From NCBI RefSeq assembly GCF_965638725.1, contig NC_134952.1, positions 61,606,065-61,670,064 on the forward strand: a stretch of 64,000 bases of DNA, given 5' to 3'. This document shows, piece by piece, positions 13,901 to 27,100 of the stretch; the stretch's first letter is position 1, and every line of letters starts with the position of its first letter. The position numbers were made by a program, and so were the translations under genes. Source of the DNA: Aptenodytes patagonicus (Eukaryota; Chordata; Aves; Sphenisciformes; Spheniscidae). Under the pieces are notes generated by a model. That model did not search any database. It was not told the origin of the DNA and was given only the letters and a program-made list of their open reading frames with translations.

Positions 13901-16900
13901 AAGTTGTCATAAAGTACTTCTTGTTTTGTTTTGTGTTTTAAACTGTTACTAATTTTCAGAATTGATCCAGTCAGAAACTGGGTTTACAAGAAACTGAACC
14001 CCAGAGAAACTGATCGTCTGATTAATTCTGTGAGTGACCACCGTATCTTTAATTTGCATTCTGTAGTGTTTTCATCTCTGAGGAACACACACTATCTGGA
14101 CATCTGGGGACTTGTTTATTACTAATCATCTTCCCTTTGTGCATGTTCCCCTTGGCAAATCTTGTATTGATGTCAGACAGGCAATTTTATGTCAATGGAA
14201 AGTGCTAGACTGGGTTTCCACGCAAGTTTAGTGGATTCCCAGTAGAGCTCTTGCAAGTCTTGAACATACGGCTCTGTGCCGTTTTTAGTTCCGTTGAAGC
14301 AAATGTGTCAGTGAAAATACTGTCCTCTTCTGACATAGACAATGTAAGGGAAGGGAAGAAATGCCAGCTTTCATGTCTGCTTCCAGCACAGTAGGAATTT
14401 TAGCAGGATCTACACTTAAGACAAGATTTCTCTGGCAGCCCTAGAGCTGGCGTTTCTGTGTGAGCCATGTTTTGTACTAGAATATAGATAGATCATCACA
14501 GTCTGGGCTTCACATCTAGGGGGTCCAAACCTGTCTAGAATCAAAAGACTTGGGAGCAGAGCTCTGCAGCAATTCTTGCAGTTGTTCATCTCCATAGCTG
14601 TGTTACAGCGATGTCTGCTTCTTTATGCTGTCACTGGGGCTGATCAGAGTGATTTAGGGAACTCAATTGGAAAGAAGCTACTCCTGCATTGAAAAGGATT
14701 CATTTTGTGCTGGTTTAGCTCACTAAACAGTCTCTCTGTGGTGTCAGAGAAGTGCTGATGGGATGGGATGGATCCTGTTTGAGAGTCAGCAACTGGATCT
14801 GCTCAGCTTTGTTGTAAAGCAGCACTCACAGTGACGGCAAGTCTGTGGCTGATTTGGACTGGACCCAACTCTCATGAGTCTCAAACACAGGCTCTTTTCA
14901 CTGCATTGTTGTTTCCACCCTGGTCAAAGGTGGAGTGTGGAGCATCTGCAAATATTATTGCAGTATGGTGGAGCCATGAAGGGGCTAGAAGTAACAAGTG
15001 GGGAAACAAAAGGAAGAGGAAGATGGGGAGAACAAAGACAAACACAGTATGTGAAAGTTTGCAGTTTGCTGACCTCTTTTCCTTGGGCAGCTGATGCAGC
15101 TGCTGACTTGCCCTTTGTGTGTCTGGTTTGTTCCCAAAGGAGCTCGGGTCCCCGAACACAACAGACTCCGTTAGCGGTGATCCCACCCCGCGTTTGTGGA
15201 GCACAGCCTCTCGGCAGCGGCTGCGTTCCCTGGACACGTTCCGAGGGTGAGCATAAGACCTTGCTCAAAAGCAGCTCCTCCAAGGGGAATGAGATTTTTC
15301 TAATGGCGGTTTGACAGTGTATGGAAATATATAGCAGATGGATGGTTCAAGGGGGTCTGTTTTACTTGGAAGATAATCAAGGTTTTAATTATTGGATTTT
15401 CCGAAACGCTTTGCAGTTGATCTAGTTTGAGGAAACATTAACGTTGTGGCAGAGGGTGGAAAAGAACAACATATGTTCAGTGCGAAAACGCTATGTGAAG
15501 GAGCTTACTTTGGTTCACCGCCACCCATGATCTTTGAAACGCTGCTTCCTGGTTGGCAGCGCTGGAAACCTTGTACATAATCTTGCTTCAAAAATAAAAT
15601 AAACCAGATCTCACAGTTAGAAATGTTTTAATGGGGGTAAACATTAACTGTGTGTTCATACATATGTATTTCATCGACATGTGATACTTTGTGTGTGGTT
15701 TTTTTGTTGTCTTTCTAGGCTCTCTCTTATAATTATGGTGTTTGTTAACTATGGAGGAGGAAAATACTGGTTCTTCAAACATGAGAGTTGGAACGGTAAA
15801 GTACAATTGAGACAGTTAATCTGGGTTTTAACTGCAGCAGTATCTAGATATGGTTAGCATTGCAGCTGCTGCAGCTATCTGTTGCTCAGCTGAAGGCTGG
15901 GACGCTGTGCCAGTTTGCCTCAGCAGGGTATCTGGCCTGTTAGGTATATGGGCAAAGCAGTGTATAGTCCTGCTTGTCACACAGTGATGGGATGGTTTCA
16001 GATCACAATCTGTGTGTAACCTTTTCATTTTTGACACAGGTTCATATCTTTAACTTTTCTGTGTTGTTTAATGACCACAGTCAAGCTGATGGTGCTCAAT
16101 GCTGTACGAACATAATGCCTTGATTGGCAAGCTGATGGGGAAGGGGTCGGGCATCATGCTGCCCTAGTGGAGAATAGCAAGGATCCAATCCCTGAAATCT
16201 TTCCCAAGACACAGCAATCAGTTCTGACCCTATTTTTGAAGAATGGTAAAAGCAGTGAAGCAAGATGATTAGCTCTTTGTAAGTTTTGTTTATAACATGT
16301 TTTAGATTTTGGGGCGTCAAATAATGGCAAGCAGCCTGCAATTCCTCTGGAAACTCAACAGTAATGTTGTTAAAATGTAGGGAGGGTTTGAGGTAAATAA
16401 CGTGTTCCTTCGTATTTCTCTGTAGGATTAACAGTGGCAGATCTGGTGTTTCCATGGTAAGTCTTCCTGAGGAATAGTTCTTGTGTCAAGTGATTCTTTA
16501 TGTTAAGGGTTGCAGGGAGAACATTGTGTGCACCTAGCCTCCATGTGGAAATGTATTTGGAGGGGAGACTTTGTGTTAAACGGTTGATAGGAATCTGCCC
16601 CTCCAGATAACAGCATCATTCTTATGAACCAGTAGAAGAACTAAGTGCTTTTGGCTGCCCCGCATCCTCCTTCCTCCCCCCACACAATGTCAGTGGGGGG
16701 CGCAGGGTTACACTGCCAGTGGAAGTGCAGTATCCCTGGGGAGCTCATTGCCATGCTACTGTGCTGAAGGCGGTCAATCTGGCAAGATTCAAAGCTGGAC
16801 TGATGTGTATCCAGAGATAAAATAGCCAAGGGAATTTTGGATTAAGCTAATCTCTATATAACCAGAGAATGGTCTTATGGGGAAGCAATTATCCCATCTG

Positions 16901-19900
16901 CCCCTAGCATGCTTCTCTAAAATACAGACCGGTTGTGGTTACTCTTGGAGATGGGAGCTGGACTTTGACTGTGAACCTAATCTAGAGGGGAGGAGGGGGT
17001 CAGTTCTGAATTTGAATCATAGATTTGCAGCTTGTGTTTTACTGCTCTGAAGATGGTAATTTAATTTTGGGTAGTGGAATTTTTTGGTGGCATATGTATT
17101 GCTGCAGAAATCCAATTGCAAGAATGCAATTACTTCCCTGAACTTTATTGCCTCAACTGACCACAGAAAGAGGTGGAAAGGTCCCATAGTGCAAGCTCAG
17201 TTGTCTGGGAATTCCTAGCAATCAGAGGAAATAAAGTTGTCCAATTTCACTCAATGGATGCATTTCTGTTGGGCCAATGCAGGCTACTCTGTTAGCTTTA
17301 GTGTTTGCTGTCACGCACATGTGTGATGAGACATCTGTCAGCTCCATTTCCCATCCGCTCTGTTCTCCAGGTTTGTGTTCATTATGGGGACATCGATATC
17401 GCTGTCACTGAGCTCCATGCTGAGATGGGGAAGTTCCAAGCGGAAGGTGCTTGGGAAGATCCTCTGGAGGAGTTTTCTGCTAATCCTGCTGGGAATCATA
17501 GTTGTGAATCCCAATTACTGCCTTGGACCATGTGAGTGGAACTTGCTCTCTTCCTTGTATTTCTGCAACTGTCATTCCTGCCTCCTTGGCTGGGCTGTTG
17601 AGAAAACAGTGTCAACCTTGCTGTACTGACCGGTCGCATGGGGGCAGTTTGATGGTATCCTGTAGAGTGCTGTTCAGTTCTGCACTGATGCAATTCTCTG
17701 TTTGACCCCTGTGCCGACCACTGTTTATCAGCTTAGCGGTGACTTTCCCGGGGTTATGATTTACAGAAAGTGAGGTGGCAGAGTGTAGGTGTCCCTTGTA
17801 CCTGCAAGTGCAGTGGGTCTCAGCTCTCCCTGGAGAAGGGTAGCTTTCATATTTACAAAAGAGCCCATGTTTGCTCCTCTTCCACATTGCTTGCACGTTT
17901 TTCAGTGTCCTGGGATAATCTGCGTATTCCTGGGGTGCTCCAGAGGCTGGGATTCACGTACCTGGTGGTTGCTGCTCTCGAACTCCTATTTACAAGAGCT
18001 GGGACTGAGAGTGGGACCTTGGTGAGTTATGTGGGGAGATGACAAGTGATACTGGAGTAGGGTTTGGGAGCTTTTGCTCTTGTTTGGGCACAAAGAACAC
18101 ATGAGAAATGATGAGAAAACATGTAGCATCTTACCTCGTGTAGTGCAGTGTGACCTGGCAAAAATTTTGGGGAACATGCACCCTTCAGCGTCCCAGTCTG
18201 CATTTTTTCACATCTAGCTTTGCTGTATTTTAGGATTTCACCGATCCATTCAGATGGTGCTTAGAAGCAGGCATTCCCAGGCACTTTTGATGACTTTCCA
18301 CCGCCAAGGGACCCAAGGGACAGGCATCTCTATGCTGAGTCCTGTGGCCTGTGTTTTGTCCGGTTAATTTTGGCAGTGTTTTTTCACAGCAGGGGAAAGT
18401 AATACTGCTTTTTGGCCTTTCTGGAGTCTGTTTTCCCAAAAGGCTTTTGTTCTACTCATGAATCAAAATTCCTTTTGACATTTTCCAAGCTAAAAAACAT
18501 TGTGGGCTTTTGTTTTGTTTTGTTTCTCCCCCTCCCCCAAGTAACTAAGTGTCTGGAAATTGTTCATGAAGATGAAAGGTCTATTGGTAGAACGCAGTTT
18601 TGTAATGACAACAGCTCCCTCTTGTATCTGGGGGACTGCCTGCCAGGAAGTACAGGATGTCCCCAAGGGCATGGTTTTTACTTGCCAGCTAATACCCACC
18701 TCCCTCCATCTCATGCAGGAGATGCCATGTCCTGCTCTGCAGGATATTCTCCCCTACTGGCCACAGTGGATTCTCATTCTGATGTTAGAAGTGATTTGGC
18801 TCTGCTTGACCTTTTTGTTACCAGTGCCAGGTTGTCCCAGGTAAGACTGTGCACTCAGACTGCTTTCTGTGGGGCACCAGATTGTTTTTCTTCTACTGAG
18901 TAGAACATACATTTTATTAGCTATAGGGAAGGAATGAAGAGGAGAGCTTTTAGGCTGGCGGGGTTGAGGGAAGCATTCATCATGTGAAGAAACTTTCTTT
19001 ACTTTGATGCTAAAGTACCTGGTGTTACAAAGGTGACATTGTTGTTCCTTTCTGTCTGAAGAAGAGGATTAAAATCTCCCTGAGGTCTGTGTGCAGTGAT
19101 ATATGATCATCGCAATGTCATCCCTGTCCCTATCTTTGCCCCTTTAAAGGGACAGCACCTGCAGAGCAGGTGGAGCAGCTGGCTGGGTAGCCAGGGCTGA
19201 ACTGAGGCATTGCTTTAGGCTCCCGATACTGCCTGTCCCCTCATGACTCAGCTGCTCATGGCATTGCGATGATCAAAACAGGGTGGCTACCAGCCAGCTG
19301 TCATGTAGGACCTGTGTTTCACTGTGTGCCTCTGGCCAGGGAAAACATCGAGCATTTACTGTGCTGGGCCAGTGGACCGGCTACTATTCAGGTGGAGAGT
19401 ACCAAAACTTTGTGCCATAACCTGTTTGCTTCTGTCCTAGGGGCTATCTTGGTCCTGGGGGCATTGGAGACTTTGGAAACTATCCCAACTGCACTGGAGG
19501 AGCGGCTGGTTACATTGATCGTTTGCTTCTTGGAGAAAAGCATATATATCAGCATCCCTCTTCAAGTGTAAGTAGCTTTTGGTTTGCAGTATGAAGAGCA
19601 CTGAACATAGCTGTCAGGAGGGGCTTGGGAATGATACATGCAGGGGGATGGAGGAGAAAGGAGATTGGTTGCTCAGGTGCCCTGTAACAACTGTTTTCTC
19701 TCTAAGGTGATTTACCAAACAACGATGCCATATGATCCTGAAGGGATTCTGGGGACCATAAATACCATTTTTATGGCATTTCTGGGACTGCAGGTACCTC
19801 TCTACTTTCTGGCTGTGTGCTATAATGGGAAGATTTAAAGGAATCTTGGAAGTGGGGAGGCAACTTAGTTTCTTTAAGGCTGAGACTGGTTCTAATAAAA

Positions 19901-22723
19901 CCTTTTCCAGAGCAATGCTTTCAGGCTGACTTAGCCTGAGGTGAGTGTCAGAGAAGTGGAATCTAACCTGGCAGTAGCTTGCATTAGATAAACCAAGACT
20001 TTTTCTCAGTTTTTGTAAGGGATGGACACAAGAAGTTTGCAAAATATCCACCCGGAAACTTCCTTTGCTTGTTTTAAGGTTGGGCTTATGCTGGGAGTAG
20101 GCTGGCTCTGCATGTTGGAAAATAGGGCCAAGAGACGCATAGACTTCACAGCTTCATTTTAAACATACGGTTTTAAAGGTCACAGCTGTACATGTTCCCC
20201 GTTGCTAATTTTCCGCTTGACATGCAGTGTTAGACATCTTTCATAGGTGCTATGGGTGTGCTCACCTTTCCAGACACGAGGGAGGCAGGGGTTCACATTA
20301 GTGTCACCAACATCAAAAGCTCACAGCTCACCACTGTGTTTAAAATAGGATATCATGTTGGTTTTTGATGCAGTTCTAGTTGGTCATTGCTGGCTTTTCT
20401 GTCTGTGCAGCAGCCGTTAACCAAACTGAAACTCCTGTGCTGGGAAAGGAATGTTACTGCATGTAGCACTGGGTAAAAACTGATCGGGAATCTCTGCGGG
20501 GCAGAGCTTGGAACAGAAGTGTGACACTGAGGAATGAGTCATCGGGACACATTTCTTAGTGTGCGTGAAAAGGAGCGTGTGCTCCGAGCAGGCCAGGGTG
20601 AGACGTGGCGCTGTGGAGAAGCTGTTGGGGCTCGCTCGGGAGTCAATGTGGCATTGTTCCTTCGTGCAATCCTTGCTGAGGGACATGGAGCTCAAGTCAC
20701 ATTGCGTTAACCTAACAAAGTTGCTCGTCCCCTTCTTCAGTGTTAACGTAGTAGGGAAGGGAGAAAAGGTGCAGCTCTGTTGCTGAGTGGGTTGCATTTA
20801 CTTATTTTCCCCATCTGTGTCCATTCTTTGCAAAAAGTTCCCATTCTGAGCCTTTCGGCCACTTAGCTGATATAAATCCTATTTGTGTTCTCTGTCTTAG
20901 CACAGGTAGCCGGTGGCAAATATATCTGGCTCTTGAAGTGTAGTTACATTTATGGGCATTAATTCATTTTTTTTATTCCTTTTGTATTAGGCAGGAAAAA
21001 TTATCTTGTTCTACAAAGACCAGCACAAACAAATTATGAGTCGGTTCTTCATATGGAGCATAGTAATGGTAAGTCAGATAGTTATGTAGCTTTTTAATAG
21101 ATGTATTTTTATGCAACGCAAACTTAGTATTTCTGAAACATGTTGCAGTGGTTATATAAACTTTAGCAACTTTCTATTTCAGGGAGTTATTTCTGCTATC
21201 TTGACAAAATGTTCTAAAGAAGAAGGGTTTATTCCCATAAACAAGAACTTATGGTAAGCAAAGAGATACGACTTTTAGTATGATTTTGTTAAGGTACTAT
21301 TTTACCTTGGAGAATGTTTTACTTTTCTTATATTGAGATCTGTCTGTATCACATAGTTCTCTAAATAATCTTTCTACTGAAAATGTGTGTAGGTCAATAT
21401 CGTATGTGACAACCATGAGCTGCTTTGCCTTCATCCTCTTATTGCTGATATATTACCTTGTGGATGTCAAGAGACTGTGGTCGGGTGCTCCATTTTTCTA
21501 CCCAGGTCAGTAAAATCACGGCTGGAAACGTATTCCTTCCAATTCTTTCTGCACTGATACTATCCTTTTATGTTTTCTGCGCTTCCCTTGTCTTTAAATA
21601 GAGTTGGGATTTAGAATGAGGTAACCTGAAGGACGCCAGAATAATTAACTCGAGTTGAATCTTTGCGTAGAACTGGGACACTTGGGACCAGATGTTTAGG
21701 AGAGAGGGACTTTCAAGTCCTTAAATGAGGGCTGGAAGCTGCTATTGCCAAATGACCATTCTCAGTTTGGTCTCGAGTTAAGGTCCCAGGGAACAGCTGC
21801 CTAGTAGCAAGCAAAATACCACAGCTGGTTCGTAGTTGGTTTTGGAAAGGACTGCTGAGACTTGGGTAACCTAATGGGAAACTCAAAGGCCTGTCAGCAG
21901 AGTAATACCACTTCTGAAGACGTGGAAGACGAAGTCCCCTGGGCAGCTGTGTAGGTTCTGTCTCTGTGTTTTTAGATAAGCCTGTCTCCCAAAGCATCCC
22001 ACTGTGGTTTTAACCACACTGGGCTCTTGACAAACATCTGAGTACAGAATGCAAACCCACAGCAGAGGGAACCTTTCAGCAGCTTTGGTGTCTGGTGTCT
22101 GGACAGGAAGATGGGTAGGGTGACAGCATGGTATCATATCTCCTACCAGAAATCCCAGAGCTTTGAAGAGCAGTCAGCATTTGTTTGTAAAGGCAATAGA
22201 TCTGACCAAATAGGTTGGCCCTTGCCCACCCTGAAGACAATAACTGTGATTATTCTCCTTGTCAATAAAATTGCAGGATACTGATTTGGTTATATTTTCA
22301 ATTTAGCATATAGGTTGTCTGTATTTCTTTTCAATAAACATTTTGGGGGAGAGAACCCCTCAGACTGTATTTGAAAACACCTGTGTGTAGCATCTTTGGG
22401 GCAAGTAATATAAGCTGTTGTGATTAGCTGTTGTTGTCTCAGTGCCACTCCGTTTCATAAGCCTGGCATGCCTCTGCCTGCTTACTCTGAAGCAAGCTCT
22501 TACCTGCTCTTTCAGATGGTATGACCTGTGCTTACTTTCAGGAATGAACTCAATCCTGGTCTACATTGGACACGAAGTGTTTGAAAACTATTTCCCTTTT
22601 AAGTGGAAGATGCAAGACAGTCAATCCCACGCAGAGCATCTGACTCAAAACCTCACTGCAACAACTCTTTGGGTCATAATATCATATTTACTTTACAAGA
22701 GAAGGATATTCTGGAAAATCTGA
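10960..22723 (+). CDS. HGSNAT: Heparan-alpha-glucosaminide N-acetyltransferase (HGSNAT), 17 coding exons
   Basis: HGSNAT is a polytopic lysosomal enzyme that moves an acetyl group from cytosolic acetyl-CoA to terminal glucosamine of heparan sulfate during its breakdown. Coding exons: 10960-11205, 11506-11645, 12142-12263, 13234-13303, 13960-14029, 15140-15246, 15719-15795, 16426-16456, 17371-17531, 17906-18021, 18719-18840, 19441-19567, 19707-19793, 20991-21068, 21183-21253, 21393-21505, 22542-22723. All have GT-AG borders and compatible phases, and they sum to 1920 bases (639 residues; human about 635). A signal-type hydrophobic segment lies at residues 7-25. A luminal domain follows with N-glycosylation sites at N95, N119 and N139, then the first membrane span at about 170-190. 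The active-site histidine is expected at H273 in [12 protein letters not shown]. Further conserved stretches are [46 protein letters not shown] and the C-terminal RRIFWKI. The 31-bp exon 8 is a natural micro-exon. The start is the first ATG of the GC-rich exon, in good context (GTGACATGG). The protein appears intact. Confidence 0.97.
11206..22541 (+). other. Introns of HGSNAT
   Basis: There are sixteen introns. The longer ones are 14030-15139, 16457-17370, 19794-20990 and 21506-22541. I see no CR1 copy, no RNA gene and no nested coding gene in them. A T run at about 13059-13072 and AATAAA motifs at about 22264 and 22332 in the last intron are the only notable strings. Use of those AATAAA sites would give transcripts lacking the last exon. 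Confidence 0.6.
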
Positions 22724-23812
22724 TAGAGGTGGTCAAGGTGTAGCAGGCCTAGATTCTGATGGGACAAGCGCATAAGGTGGATTAGCCTGAAACATTGCCA
22801 CTCATGCTAGGCTCTATTACTAAAAAGGGATACTAGTTCAAGTTTACAGTGCCATGGAAGTTGTCATCAAGACTTTTATGTGACTTAAGGGACAGTAATT
22901 TCCTATTTAGCAAAAACTTACTAGTCTGCTGCAGTTGCTCTCTTCCTGTTTTCTGTATTTTGTAAATATTTTACTGATCTCCCTCCTTCATATAGAGAAA
23001 CTGAACATAGTGCAATAGTTGGGCAGTTAAAGACAGCCTGATGGTGCTTGCAAAAGGAACTGCAAGGGATCTGGGTGGTGACTGCAAGGGGTTATCAGAA
23101 TGGGAGTGTGGTAACAGTCGTCGCATCTGACAAGGCATCCCCTAACTCATGTGGTCTGGGGTTTGTATATACCCTTGGCACCTACCGCATGCCTGCACCA
23201 CGCTGGCTACTGGCACACATTTACCTTGGCCATCTTTTTGACTTGGGAGCACTGGCAGCATCCTCAGCCCTGCACTTGGGTCGGCAGTGCGGTGACTGTC
23301 TGGGAAAGCTCAGGGGCACTTGTGTGCTACAGTGTGCTGCAGAAAGTGGTGCCTCAACCGATCATTCTTCATTGTGTTCTTCTAATTTGGTCTTGGATCA
23401 AAACCTTAGGTTTAGGCTCCTGCTGAAGCCTGCTGACAAAGATCTCTTCTATTGGCTTATTCATCAGCATGCTGCTGCTACAGGTTTAGCAGCCCGTTTG
23501 TGCATGTTCTGGGCCTTTGTGTTACATACCTCTAGCATGGATGAGGTCCGAGTTTCACGTGCTACACTCCAGTTCCTATTGACTTTGTATAATCACTTGG
23601 ATATTGCCAAAGTTCGATCAAAGCAATCCTCTTTATAAATGGGTTTATGTAAGGGCCCTGAATCTGAAAACCAGCAATACAGGTAGAATTGAGCCAAAAA
23701 GGAAGAGATAGCAGACCAATTCAATGTAAGATAATAGTTTTTGGAAACTCAGGAAATTCACTCATGCTGTGATTTCCAAACTAGTGCTAATAAAAAGCCT
23801 GAAATACCCTGC
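22724..23812 (+). other. HGSNAT 3' UTR (predicted)
   Basis: From the HGSNAT stop to about 20 bases past the first canonical AATAAA gives a 3' UTR of about 1.09 kb. Inside it lies an open frame of 196 codons at 23048-23638 that matches nothing I recognise; see findings. Confidence 0.55.
23789..23794 (+). terminator. Poly(A) signal of HGSNAT
   Basis: AATAAA on the plus strand (within GCTAATAAAAAGCC) is the first canonical signal after the HGSNAT stop. It lies about 135 bp from the INTS10 signal on the other strand, so cleavage is expected near 23810. Confidence 0.6.
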
Positions 23813-23927
23813 TATGTTCTCTGTGTATGTATAAAGACGGAAAGAACTAAGACGCACACCTTAGTATAATGCTATGGAAAAAAGCCCAAAACAAATAGGA
23901 CATTACAGAAGACTTCTTAAACAAAGT

Positions 23928-23933
23928 TTTATT
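23928..23933 (-). terminator. Poly(A) signal of INTS10
   Basis: AATAAA on the minus strand (TTTATT on plus) lies 200 bases past the INTS10 stop codon. It gives a short 3' UTR of roughly 220 bases, to about 23910. The HGSNAT 3' end is only about 100 bp further on. Confidence 0.65.
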
Positions 23934-23974
23934 TATAAAGTTTGATCTACCCACATAAGAAAACTAAGCAGTGA

Positions 23975-23996
23975 ACAAACACTGAGTAGTGTTTGT
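23975..23996. repeat. Perfect hairpin in the INTS10 3' UTR
   Basis: ACAAACACT at 23975-23983 and AGTGTTTGT at 23988-23996 form a perfect nine-base stem with a four-base loop (GAGT). It lies in the predicted INTS10 3' UTR, just upstream of its poly(A) signal, in the zone where the two genes converge. Confidence 0.7.
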
Positions 23997-24132
23997 GTAT
24001 CGCAGAACCTGTAACTCAAAGGGGACTTCTTTGACTCTCCGGACAAGTGATTTCCACTGCCATGCTGCTGTTCATACAATTAAGAGCCTTCCCCTCTCTC
24101 CGTAAGAGACACTGCATCATGGTCCAGTCCAT

Positions 24133-27100
24133 TCAAGCAAGGGTCTGAAGCAGCAGTATTTTCTCATTAATGCAGAACCTATGCAAGACCACCATGAGAT
24201 TTTCCCCACAGCGCGAGACCTGGCGCTCCATGGCCAGGCGGAAATCTTCTTTCACTCCTTTAGTTATACCCCGGGTAACTGTATGATGCCTTAAGTCATG
24301 AAGGAAAGAGAGACAGACAAAATCAAAGAACGGTTATTTGGTGCACTACAGTAATTTAAAAGGTGCTGCATGTCACTTACTATGTATCTACTGTCCATAC
24401 CCAAGTTTATATAAGGAGAGCCAAATAGCCTGTGCTATGGTATTTTTTAAAAATCATGTGTTTAGTAGCTTACAAGTCTCTCAACAGTTGCAAGTTCCAC
24501 AAAACTCTATGCTCTCACTGCTTTGATTATGACTGTTGGGGGGAAAAAAAAAGTTGCTGTTCTGGCTAACAGGAAGAACTGTTCGCTTAACCCAGCATGT
24601 ACAGAATTCTCCTTGCTTGGGGAAAGGAATTTTTCTTTTCTCTCTACCTTTGCTGCCCAGGCCACTTCCTCGTTATAATCACTTCTATAAATGGTTCGGG
24701 TTGAAAGAAGAGTGAAAAGATGAACCTGCTTTCTCTGGAGGAAGGGGACAGATGGCTGCCACCATAAAGAGCAGAGGGCATCCTGTACCAGTAGGAAAGT
24801 GCAGGAAGGAGCTATATAATCCTGTGGGCACTGATAACTCTTTGACTAATGAAAGGTGCAATGAACACTTCACAGGCCAACACAAAGCCCAAATCAAGCC
24901 AGGCTGTGAGTCTGCGTCAGTAGAAGCCGGCTCTTGTAGAGATGCTAGACGCCAGGCAGGGATTACATTTATTCTGAGCAGAAGTTCAGGACTTATTTTC
25001 AAACAGAACAAAGGTCCAGCTACTGAGCAAGCTAAAGCAATGCTGGCTGGGGAAACTCTTGGGCTATTGCCCTGCTAAAGGCCGTTCTTATGAACAGTTC
25101 TTTGTCCTCATGCTGGCCTGTAGCACTCAATACCTAAATCTTGTCCTTAAAACAATGTTCTGCAGCACTAAAGCACTACACTTTACTTGCACTGGTCCAG
25201 AACTGGTTAAGTAAGATCAAGACTTTGTAACATCTACCTGCAAGCCCTAGCTGGGAAGGGACGCAAAAGATACACCTTGAAATGAGAGCCCTAGCACTAC
25301 TAAAGGAGCAGCATAAATTAAATTAGAGAGAAAAGCATAATGCTAACGTTGAGACAAGTCCTGAATCATGGGTAAGAAGGGAAGAGCTGGACCGAACCCA
25401 GCAAGCACACTGAAAGACAGAAAGGAAATAAAAAAAAATAAAGGGTGAGGGCATCTACGCCAATCCAGAGGTGCTGGAAACGAGAAAGGGAAAAGTCTGG
25501 GAATTACCCTCACCAACAATACCACCCCACCTTCACTTAAATCAGCAAGTCCAGCATTTGAGAAGAGACTTCTCTGCCAAAACAGTAGAGACCTCTGTAA
25601 CACGTGGAAAAGGCAAAGAAGAGACTAGCCTGCAGACTACTGGGCAATTCATTGATGAGCTAGGCTGAGTGAAGCAAAACTGCACTGAAAACACTCCAGC
25701 ATATCCAGAGGTTATGGGATAAGCCCTGTTTTCCATCTTCACTGTCTTAAACATAGCTAGCAGCCGAGTGCTATGGTCAATTACAACCTAAAGGAGAATA
25801 TGCAACCTACAGCTACTGAGCAAGCCAGCAGCGCTTTTGAAGATGTGTGTCATGTAACAGCTGCAAAACAGAAAACAGAATTCAGAACAACTTAAATGAA
25901 GAAAAGTAGCTACAAGTGGATCCAGTAACCAGTTTCTTGAAAAGAAAGGGTTATACTCTTGCTAATACATGATTGAACATTGGTATCATTTTGGGGGATT
26001 TCTACATTTTTGTTTAAATTCAACAGTGATTATTAAATTGAAAGGACACAGATACTGGCAACTTATGGGAAAAAGAAAAATAAATGTTATAATAGAACAA
26101 CATGGTTTGCCAGGCAATGTAGGCACAAATGGAGAAAAAAAAGATAAATATTGAGTAACAAATTGCTGAAAACCATGGGCAGTAAAACATGTTGACAAAA
26201 CACAGCACACTATGAGCGGGGTTTTTCCACTTGGTACCTGTCAGCAGTCTGTATGCTGGGCTGTAGCACAGGTATGAATTCCTGCTGCAGTAACCCCATG
26301 GGAGGGCTAGAAGTCCTTTAAAAAACAGCAAATAGCAGCATTCAAACACCCACACACCAACTCCCCCTCTGGTGCAAAACAACTTTCCAGAAAAAGGAGC
26401 AACAAAGAACTAGGGTAGAGACCACACAGCAATATGACCACTGAGCAGCCAAAGGGGCGCAGGACCCTAACAGCATCAAACATGCAAATATCCCCAGATT
26501 TCATCGCAAGGCTGTTCTGCAACTGTGGTCTAAATATATACACATATTTTTGGACAGTTAACACCGGGAGAAAGGACAGCGGTAGGTGCAAAAACAATTC
26601 ACAGTTGTACTACGATGAACTGTCGTAGCTCTTCCCCGGAAGCGTGTCAATCAGAAAAGATTTAATCAGAGGAGCACTGCAGATGCCACAGCTTCCCTGC
26701 AGAGCCAGCAAGAGCGCGTCAGTGAACTGATAGAGCCCACAACTCGGGAGTTAAGGGATTTGCTGCTGAGCCCAAGCCGAGTGCATGCACAGCGGGTATC
26801 GGCCAAGTTGAGTACATGACAGTGTTTGTTACAGGTTGCCCAAGTATCTTTTCATTAGCCCACAGATGGCCTTTTTCACCTTTTCAAATTCAAACTGCAT
26901 AAAAAAATGGCTTAGAGGATGGTGCAATGTCAGAGCACAAATGCCCACTCAGAGCAAGCTCCCATTTATGACCAGGGCCACATGAACTAGCCACCAAAAG
27001 GTGTCTCAGCTGAAAGACAGTTTGTCTTCTCTGTGAAGTTAAGCCCTTATCTCTGTGTGCTATTTATAACACAAGATAATAACCTCACACGTCCAGCCTA

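Noticed and set aside
18412-18903. 163-codon open frame
   Set aside because: It overlaps HGSNAT exon 11 (18719-18840) but is in a different frame and extends into both introns. The splice-defined exon explains the region.
26833-26860. CAGGTTGCCCAAG string resembling part of the CR1 ORF2 tail
   Set aside because: The match does not extend beyond about 13 bases and lacks the CR1 flanking sequence and terminal repeat.
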